Of a stretch of DNA of 64,000 nt, positions 58,665 to 64,000 are shown piece after piece. The notes beneath the pieces were generated by a model. That model did no database searches. It saw only the letters and a program-made list of their open reading frames with translations, and was not told the DNA's origin. Every line of letters begins with the position of its first letter. Position 1 is the first letter of the stretch. The position numbers and the translations under genes are program-made. This DNA comes from Paenibacillus sp. YN15 (GTDB taxonomy: Bacteria > Bacillota > Bacilli > Paenibacillales > NBRC-103111): NCBI RefSeq assembly GCF_003285005.1, contig NZ_QMFA01000010.1:99968-163967 (forward strand), given 5' to 3'.

Positions 58665-59804
58665 TTACAGCCGGACTGCCTGTGCCTGGGTTTGGGCGGC
58701 AGGCTCCGCCAGACAATCCCAGTCCTTGAATACCGGCTGCAGGCCGGCCCGATACAGCATACTGCGGATGTCCTCCACGCTGCGGTCATCGGAAATTTCA
58801 AATTGCGGCGTACCGCCTCCAGTATGGCCGCCTACCTCAGTGGAGACGCCCGCCGACATTTTGGTGATGCCCAGATGGACCAGATGATCGCGCAGCTTCC
58901 CGTTTTCACGGGTGGACAGGGTAATGCCGGCCCGGGGCATAAACAGCCGGTAGGCCAGCAGAATCTGCACCAGATGACTGTCGGAAACCAGGGACTGGGG
59001 ATCGTATTCCCCCAAATAAGGACGGAACCGGGGAGCGGATAGGCTGATTTCGCACTCCCGGTATTTGTCCTGGAGATACCGGGCATGTACGCAGGTATGA
59101 AAAGCCTCCCTCCGCCATTCATACATCCCCAGCAGCGCTCCGATATTCACATTCCGGAAGCCCGCTTGGCAGGCCCGCTCCGGCGCCTCCAGCCGGTTGC
59201 GGTATACCCGTTTGGGGCCCTTGACGTGGATTTGGCTGTACGTCTCCCGGTGGTAGACCTCCTGGTACAGGGTCAGCCCGTCGGCTCCCGCCTCCACCAG
59301 CTGGCGGTATTCCTCTGTCCGGAGAGGGAAGATTTCGATGCTGACCGACGGGAAAAACTCCCGCAGAACATGGACGCAATCCACCAGATAGTCCATCGGC
59401 GTGGCCTGGCGGGATTCGCCGGTCAGCATCAGCACATGCTTCAGCCCTGTGGCGGCGATGGTTTCGGCTTCCTTGCGCAGCTGGTCCATGGAAAGCCGTT
59501 TGCGGGGAAAATCAAAGTCAGCGCTGAAGCTGCAATAGGTACATTTATTGATGCAGAAGTCCGAGACATACATAGGGGTAAACAACTGCATGGCATATCC
59601 GAAATGAGTCCGGGTCAGCCGCTCAGCCTTTTGCGCCATTTGCTCCAAAAAAGGCCCAGCAGCAGGGGACAGCAGCGCCAGAAGATCATGCTCCTCCAGC
59701 CGGTCACGGGCTAAAGCCCGGCGGACATCCTGCGGGCCGAACTCCTTCCATAGCTCTTCATAGGGATAGCGTTCAAGACGTTCCAGCGTTTGGGTAAAGC
59801 TCAT
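58665..59804 (-). CDS. thiH: 2-iminoacetate synthase (tyrosine lyase)
   Basis: A 379-residue radical SAM enzyme that splits tyrosine into dehydroglycine (2-iminoacetate) and p-cresol for the thiazole ring of thiamine. ATG 59804 follows GGAGGTG. The cluster motif is CINKCTYCSF (about 83-92); the family end has ISAxxTxVGG-like ISDDRS and a FEISDDRSVED stretch. ThiH works with ThiG and needs anaerobic or protected conditions; B. subtilis uses the oxygen-dependent glycine oxidase ThiO instead. Last gene of the riboswitch-controlled operon. Confidence 0.92.
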   Translation of the reverse strand: MSFTQTLERLERYPYEELWKEFGPQDVRRALARDRLEEHDLLALLSPAAGPFLEQMAQKAERLTRTHFGYAMQLFTPMYVSDFCINKCTYCSFSADFDFPRKRLSMDQLRKEAETIAATGLKHVLMLTGESRQATPMDYLVDCVHVLREFFPSVSIEIFPLRTEEYRQLVEAGADGLTLYQEVYHRETYSQIHVKGPKRVYRNRLEAPERACQAGFRNVNIGALLGMYEWRREAFHTCVHARYLQDKYRECEISLSAPRFRPYLGEYDPQSLVSDSHLVQILLAYRLFMPRAGITLSTRENGKLRDHLVHLGITKMSAGVSTEVGGHTGGGTPQFEISDDRSVEDIRSMLYRAGLQPVFKDWDCLAEPAAQTQAQAVRL

Positions 59805-59843
59805 AGCCTGCACCTCCTTGAATTGTTTGCGGCAGGGCAGCCG

Positions 59844-60614
59844 TCAGGCGCCCAGAAAGCCGGTAAGCGGTGAAGAGGCGGAGGCGGCTTCAGCCACCGG
59901 TCCAAGCCCAGCCAAATAAGCCTGGCGGCCGGCTCTGACGGCGTCGCGGAAAGCCGCCGCCATGACCATGGGATCGCGGGCAGTGGCAATGGCCGTGTTA
60001 AGCAGAACAGCGGAGGCGCCCATCTCCATGGCTTCCGCCGCTTCGGAGGGTCTGCCAATGCCGGCATCTACAATAACGGGAATATCCATCTCTTCGATCA
60101 AAATGCCGATGAGCTCCTTGGTCCGGATTCCCCGGTTGGTCCCGATGGGAGAGCCCAGAGGCATCACGGCGGCCGCTCCGGCATCGCGCATCCGCACGGC
60201 CGCGGACAGATCGGGGCTCATATACGGGAGCACCACAAACCCTTCCGCCGCCAGAATCTCCGTGGCGCGCACCGTCTCCGCATTGTCCGGGAGCAGATGC
60301 TTCTGATCATTAATCACTTCAATCTTGATCCAGTTGCCCATCCCCGCCGCCTTGGCCAAACGGGCGATACGCACCGCTTCCTCCGCTGTGCGGGCGCCGG
60401 AGGTATTGGGCAATAGCACCATGTCCTTGGGAATATGGGTGAGAATATTCTCTTCCGGCGAAGAGGGATCAACCCGTCTTAAGGCAACGGTAATCACTTG
60501 GGCGCCGGAGTTGGCTACTACCTCCGGAATAAGGGCATTGCGGCTGTATTTGCCGGTGCCGATGAACAGACGGCTGGACAGAACATGGCCGCCTAGATGA
60601 AATAAATCCTCCAT
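59844..60614 (-). CDS. thiG: Thiazole synthase
   Basis: A 256-residue TIM barrel that joins DXP, 2-iminoacetate and the ThiS thiocarboxylate sulfur. The DXP-binding Lys is in [17 protein letters not shown] (about 98). Phosphate loops [10 protein letters not shown] and [11 protein letters not shown] and the end segment [12 protein letters not shown] are typical. The gene lies 37 bp after thiS and 39 bp before thiH. Confidence 0.94.
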   Translation of the reverse strand: MEDLFHLGGHVLSSRLFIGTGKYSRNALIPEVVANSGAQVITVALRRVDPSSPEENILTHIPKDMVLLPNTSGARTAEEAVRIARLAKAAGMGNWIKIEVINDQKHLLPDNAETVRATEILAAEGFVVLPYMSPDLSAAVRMRDAGAAAVMPLGSPIGTNRGIRTKELIGILIEEMDIPVIVDAGIGRPSEAAEAMEMGASAVLLNTAIATARDPMVMAAAFRDAVRAGRQAYLAGLGPVAEAASASSPLTGFLGA

Positions 60615-60651
60615 GTATAATTCCTCCCATTGTTTGGATTTGGGGAAGGGG

Positions 60652-60855
60652 TTATCCTCCGCCTACAACATGAATCATCTCAATGCGGTCGCCTTCAGTC
60701 AGCGCCGTTTCGGCATACTGCCGGCTGTTCAGCACCGTTCCATTAAACTCCACAATCACCATCGCCCGCCGCCATTCCGGCAAAGCAAGCAAATCGGCCA
60801 TATAGCGGCAGTCCTCGGGAGCGCTGAAGACCCGGCCATTAATCGTGAGCATCAT
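60652..60855 (-). CDS. thiS: Sulfur carrier protein ThiS
   Basis: A 67-residue ubiquitin-fold sulfur carrier ending in VVGGG, whose terminal Gly would be adenylated and thiocarboxylated. Conserved VEFNGTVLN and EGDRIEMIH segments are visible. The ATG overlaps the tenI stop (ATGA). No thiF adenylating enzyme gene follows within this operon, so it must be supplied elsewhere. Confidence 0.93.
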   Translation of the reverse strand: MMLTINGRVFSAPEDCRYMADLLALPEWRRAMVIVEFNGTVLNSRQYAETALTEGDRIEMIHVVGGG

Positions 60856-61484
60856 GTTGGATCACCTCCTTTTAAAGCCGCCGCGCGGTATTCCTGGGCG
60901 GCCTCGGCCGGGTCAGCGGCAGCTCCGATACCGGAGAGCACTGCCAAACCGGCGGCCCCGCTGCGGAGCAGCTCGGGGACATGGACGGGCAGAATCCCGC
61001 CCAAGGCAATAACCGGCCGCCCCTCTCCGGCCAACCGGACGGTTTCCTCCAACAGACGAAGGCCGCGGGCAGGCAATCCGGGTTTGCTGGCGGATTCGTA
61101 CACATGGCCAAAAAGTACATAATCCGCCCCCGCTGCAAAGGCATCCGCCGCCTCCCGGGGAGAATGGACCGATACACCTGCGAGAAGGTGGGGCCACCGC
61201 TGCTTCACCGTCTGAGGGCGCAGGCTGTGCCAGGCAAGCTGTACGCCGCAGGCTCCCACCGCCAGAGCCACATCCACCCGGTCATTGATAATAAGCTTGG
61301 ACGGGGGAACAGCCCCTTGCAGCAGGCGCTGCGCCCAAGCCTCCAGTTGCCGGGCGGAGGCGCTTTTGTTCCGAAGATGGATATAGTCCACCCAAGGAGC
61401 CGCCTGTATAGCCGCGTGAATAGAAGCCTCGAAACTGTCCCCGTCTCCTCCAGTGATCATATGCAGCTTCGGTGTAACCATCAT
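60852..61484 (-). CDS. tenI: Thiazole tautomerase TenI
   Basis: A 210-residue ThiE-fold protein. ATG 61484 follows GAGGTGG. It is TenI rather than ThiE: the run ADYVLFGHVYESASKPGLPARG and the SVHSPREA loop match B. subtilis TenI closely, and the pyrophosphate-binding residues of ThiE are missing. It aromatises the thiazole product of ThiG. First gene of the operon, 42 bp downstream of the riboswitch-coupled terminator. Confidence 0.88.
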   Translation of the reverse strand: MMVTPKLHMITGGDGDSFEASIHAAIQAAPWVDYIHLRNKSASARQLEAWAQRLLQGAVPPSKLIINDRVDVALAVGACGVQLAWHSLRPQTVKQRWPHLLAGVSVHSPREAADAFAAGADYVLFGHVYESASKPGLPARGLRLLEETVRLAGEGRPVIALGGILPVHVPELLRSGAAGLAVLSGIGAAADPAEAAQEYRAAALKGGDPT

Positions 61485-61525
61485 GTCCGCCACCTCTCTT
61501 TGTTGCGGGAAATAAAAAAACGGGA

Positions 61526-61560
61526 AATAAAAAAACTGTCCCCTGAAAAGGGACAGTTTG
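61526..61560 (-). terminator. Riboswitch-controlled intrinsic terminator
   Basis: On the minus strand AAACTGTCCC-TTTTCA-GGGACAGTTT is followed by a T-rich tail, 110 nt after the aptamer and before tenI. A transcription-attenuation expression platform. Confidence 0.85.
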
Positions 61561-61669
61561 GAATCGGTGGAATCGGCTTGCCGACGGCGGGCGGTGCAAC
61601 CGGGCAGCATATTCATCATCTGCTGTCGTTGCCGCCGCTGTGACGTATCGGGTATAGGCCAATCTCGTT

Positions 61670-61751
61670 CCCACTTCCCTACGCTGGAATTGCCCAGATC
61701 AGGTTCAAAGGGTCCGGAGTATCATCCGTCTCAGCCTTGCGGCCCCCCTAG
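61670..61751 (-). ncRNA. TPP riboswitch (THI element)
   Basis: The minus strand carries the conserved aptamer pieces in order: GGGG near the 5' end, GGCTGAGA, ACCCTTTGAACCTGATCTGG, and CCAGCGTAGGGAA. It lies upstream of tenI-thiS-thiG-thiH and should switch the operon off when thiamine pyrophosphate is plentiful. Confidence 0.95.
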
Positions 61752-61834
61752 TGTGAATAGCGTTATGCACTTTTGCTGCACTCATCATAACACATGGCTC
61801 CGCGGCAGGGAAGGGGAAGTTCCCCTTTTGCCCC

Positions 61835-61861
61835 CATATGAACACTATCCCAACAACTCAG
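61835..61861. repeat. 27-bp dispersed repeat, copy 1 (CATATG...CTCAG)
   Basis: CATATGAACACTATCCCAAC then AACTCAG. It matches an inverted copy at 63807-63833 at 23 of 27 positions; a partial direct copy lies at 62226-62244. Confidence 0.65.
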
Positions 61862-61894
61862 GGAAGACGCTAGGCCCAAGGAGCGGCCCCTTAG

Positions 61895-62215
61895 TGCCGA
61901 ACCTCCCCGCTCCCACCGGCCCTCCACCAGCCAACACCAAGCCCACCACCAGTCAAAATCGCCCTTGAACCAACCAGCCCCCGGCCCTGCTCCAACCAAC
62001 ATCGCCCTTGAACCAGCCAGCCTCCGACCCTCTACCAGCCAACATCGCCCTTGAACCAACCATCCCCCGACCCTGCTCCAACCAACATCGCCCTTGAACC
62101 ACCAGCCCCCGACCCCGCACCAGCCAACATCTGACCTTGAACCAGTCAGCCCCCGGCCCCCACACCAGCCAACATCGCCCTTGAACCAGCCAGCCCCTGA
62201 CCCTCCACCAGTCCA
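61895..62215. repeat. Degenerate tandem repeat, unit about 43-60 bp
   Basis: About six copies of a unit holding CCAACATCGCCCTTGAACCA and CAGCCCCCGACCCT. No gene is visible: frames through it give only repeated low-complexity peptide and no ribosome site. Confidence 0.7.
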
Positions 62216-62225
62216 TGTGTGTGGG

Positions 62226-62244
62226 CACTATCCCAACAGCTCAG
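62226..62244. repeat. Dispersed repeat, copy 2 (partial)
   Basis: CACTATCCCAACAGCTCAG, same orientation as copy 1, immediately after the tandem array, so the array lies between two related flanks. Confidence 0.6.
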
Positions 62245-62282
62245 GAAAGGCGCATGAACCAAGGAAGGCCGTTTCTTTAACA

Positions 62283-62404
62283 ACCGGCAACAATCGATGC
62301 AATTTCAGAAACAATCCATACAATTCAGAAACAATCCATACAATTCAGAAACAATCCATACAATTCAGGAACAGTCCGTTCAATCCGGCAACAGTCCATG
62401 CAAT
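62283..62404. repeat. 20-bp tandem repeat, six copies
   Basis: The unit CAATTCAGAAACAATCCATA is repeated about six times; the central three are identical and the outer ones decay. Confidence 0.85.
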
Positions 62405-62435
62405 GGAAAATAAGGTTATGAGGAACGGGCATGAT

Positions 62436-62512
62436 GAAGAACGCAAGTCAAGCAAGAAGGTCAAACGCGAAGGTCAAACACGAAGGTCAAGAACGCAGGT
62501 CAAATACGAAGT
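62436..62512. repeat. 14-bp tandem repeat
   Basis: The unit AAGGTCAAACACG and variants occur about five times. The following 60 bp up to the transposase stop show nothing else. Confidence 0.65.
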
Positions 62513-62576
62513 GGGGACCGATTGAGGCATGGGGAGTTTTATAGTGCCCGATTTATAGCAGGAAGATGGCCTTGCC

Positions 62577-63455
62577 TTAGGATGCCCAATGCAAGGGGGG
62601 GAAACGGTGTGGAACAGGGGAGGAGGCACAAATTCGGCAAATGGCCGGAAACGCCGGAATACTGGCCAAAGCCAGGTTGGCGCGGCAGCAGAATTCAAGC
62701 AAATAGGTCTGCAGGTACTTCTTCCCAATGCCATGGAAGGTGGTGTTCAGCCATTGCCGGGCATCCTTCATCACGGGCAGGATTTTTTTGTGGCGGGGAG
62801 AGACATAGAAGTTGATGGGGCAATAGACCAGACGGGCGTTACAGTCCATGCGTGACTCTTTAAACCACTCGATTGCCTCTCGCGTAACGCGCTGATAGTA
62901 GAGATGCTCTTGTTTGATCGTCTGGACCGTCATCCGCTCCGGCTCACCCGCCTCTGACAGGGTAGCGCCTACGATCAGCCGGGTTTCCCGGGCATGGGGA
63001 ATGACGGACGGGTTGTACAAAGGACGGGCGTAGGAATCATCATGAATTGCCACGCGCCCTTCCAGGGGAACGGCCAGCTCCTCCTCGGCCATGACTGTAC
63101 GAATCCTGTGCAGCATAGTCCAAGCAGTCTTATATGTAACCTTCAGCAAACCGGACAAAGCTGCAGCACTGATTCCCCTGTCCTGCCGGGACATGAGGCG
63201 GATGGCGGCGAACCATTTGACCAATGAGGTTCGTGAGCCCTCCATAATGGTGCCTGTGGTCAGAGAAACCTGAAGGCGGCAGTTGGCGCATTCGAACAAA
63301 GGCAGCCTGCGGCTGGTAATAGTATAGGCCCGGGAATGGCGGCATTGGGGACAGACAAACCCGTTGGGCCACTTCAAGCTATATAGGCAGGAAGCGCATG
63401 CTGCTTCCGTTGAAAGATCTGTTTCGTCAGAAAAATACTCCGTCGCTTGTATCAC
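62577..63455 (-). mobile_element. IS1595-type transposase gene
   Basis: A 292-residue transposase. GTG 63455 follows GGAGCGGG and gives the normal start just before the N-terminal zinc ribbon (CASCLYSLKWPNGFVCPQC ... FECANC). A helical DNA-binding part follows (KVTYKTAWTMLHRIR), then an RNase-H-like core with VAIHDDSY and the C-terminal WLNTTFHGIGKKYLQTYLLEF. The Asp of the first strand is present, but the usual later Asp (YTDxxxxY) and the Asn/His-Glu region (HINGIESFW) of IS1595 enzymes are not matched, so activity is doubtful or this is a divergent subgroup. Terminal inverted repeats could not be fixed. Confidence 0.75.
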
Positions 63456-63616
63456 TGTACCCGCTCCAATCCGGAATAAATGGCGCCCCGACTCAAAAGC
63501 TGCTATCTGGCTACAATACGAATAAAGGGAACGTATGCTCTCATTTTTATTATAGCAAACATTTGTTCTCTTTTCAATAGCGTGAGTTCCGTTTTCAGAT
63601 GTGTAACAAAACCAAG

Positions 63617-63667
63617 CCCCCAAAAGTGAACAAAAGCTCCGAAGCGGAATCCGGGTACTTTTGGGGG
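63617..63667. repeat. Inverted repeat CCCCCAAAAGT...ACTTTTGGGGG
   Basis: Perfect 11-bp arms (63617-63627 and 63657-63667) with a 29-nt centre, upstream of the transposase gene. It could be a terminator-like hairpin, a small RNA or a miniature element end. Confidence 0.7.
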
Positions 63668-63806
63668 AGCCCTCGAATGAAAGTGCGCCGTACACAGCAT
63701 TTTCATATAAAAATTTGCTGTGGCCTCCCTGCAAACCCTCTATTTGGAAACTTGTCAGATTGCAACTTGTCAGAGCGGGACCTTATTTGATAAACGGACC
63801 TACAGC

Positions 63807-63833
63807 CTGAGTCAATGGGATAGTGTGCATATG
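63807..63833. repeat. 27-bp dispersed repeat, copy 3 (inverted)
   Basis: CTGAGTCAATGGGATAGTGT then GCATATG, the inverse of copy 1. The pair encloses the tandem arrays and the transposase (about 2.0 kb). Confidence 0.65.
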
Positions 63834-64000
63834 CGAAGCAGGATGGATACCAGGCAATATCGCCCTGTAAAAAAATGGGTAAATTCACGATGTCCGGGGC
63901 AGGGAAAGGGAACCGTCAAGTCAAGGAACCCTCCAGGTTCCACGCGGCTGAATAGAAGAACAGGGGAGAAAAGCAAGCGGAAGAAAGGCTGAGGGAGTGT
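63834..64000. other. Window end, no gene recognised
   Basis: From 63456 to the edge, apart from the repeats listed and a doubled AACTTGTCAGA near 63750-63772, open frames are short and lack ribosome binding sites. A GGGGAGAAAAG at 63962 could precede a gene beyond the edge. Confidence 0.5.

Noticed and set aside
61895..62404. Possible CRISPR array in the repeat island
   Set aside because: Units are degenerate or directly abutting with no unique spacers; no cas genes in the window.
61763..62525. Repetitive peptide frames (Gly/Trp/Arg-rich) in the repeat island
   Set aside because: Produced by tandem repeats whose unit length happens to keep frames open; no ribosome site or conserved motif.

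Overview
The window reads as chromosomal DNA of a moderately high-GC, spore-forming member of the Firmicutes, most likely Paenibacillus or a close relative (Paenibacillaceae). Signs of this are a giant S-layer-anchored (SLH) xylanase, a YesM/YesN-type two-component pair, DUF4183 surface/spore proteins, YtxH/DUF948/YueI proteins, a BlaI/BlaR1 pair, strong Bacillus-type ribosome binding sites, and many GTG/TTG starts. No species can be named from the sequence alone.

Layout. 0-0.5 kb: 3' end of an anion transporter. 1.1-12.2 kb: a xylan-type carbohydrate locus (lipoprotein solute-binding protein, 2,082-residue SLH xylanase, YesM sensor kinase, YesN AraC-type regulator). 12.3-13.1 kb: two convergent, overlapping DUF4183-type genes. 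13.5-19.3 kb: a minus-strand cluster of an SPFH/five-zinc-ribbon protein with membrane and zinc-ribbon membrane proteins, divergent from an ECF sigma / putative anti-sigma / zinc-ribbon membrane protein operon. 19.5-25.5 kb: flavin enoate reductase with a PadR regulator, bacteriohemerythrin plus CheX, MsrAB, and an orphan radical SAM protein behind a structured leader. 26.2-28.4 kb: the two-gene radical SAM/DNA-repair-like pair (TIGR03916/TIGR03915 type). 28.5-29.0 kb: four identical tRNA-Lys(CTT) genes in a perfect 112-bp tandem array behind a strong promoter. 29-41.5 kb: mostly single-gene units (thiD, HepT-like, Fe-S-type HTH regulator, KDPG-aldolase-like, DUF948/YtxH/YueI, NAGPA-type glycosidase, AraC regulator, BdbC, GH4 glycosidase, DinB). 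41.6-49.8 kb: CGNR regulator, PdaA-like deacetylase, glutamate racemase, BlaI/BlaR1, M14 carboxypeptidase, GT4. 49.8-58.5 kb: OmpR-type two-component system with a secreted coiled-coil protein, MarR-MMPL exporter, GNAT, AI-2E-family transporter, HxlR regulator. 58.6-61.8 kb: a TPP-riboswitch-controlled tenI-thiS-thiG-thiH operon. 61.8-64 kb: gene-poor, repeat-rich DNA around an IS1595-type transposase.

The observation I would follow first is not a protein. Four intergenic modules (about 0.6-0.8, 13.2-13.5, 29.7-29.9 and 34.0-34.2 kb) are built on one plan. A ~20-bp core recurs about every 50 bp. In three of them direct copies come first and inverted copies follow. Core sequences differ between modules, except that the 13.2 and 34.0 kb modules share one. 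The second lead is the SPFH/zinc-ribbon membrane cluster facing the ECF sigma operon, a plausible but undescribed envelope-stress system.

All calls rest on reading the sequence and its translations. No database search was run, and family names are from recognition of motifs.
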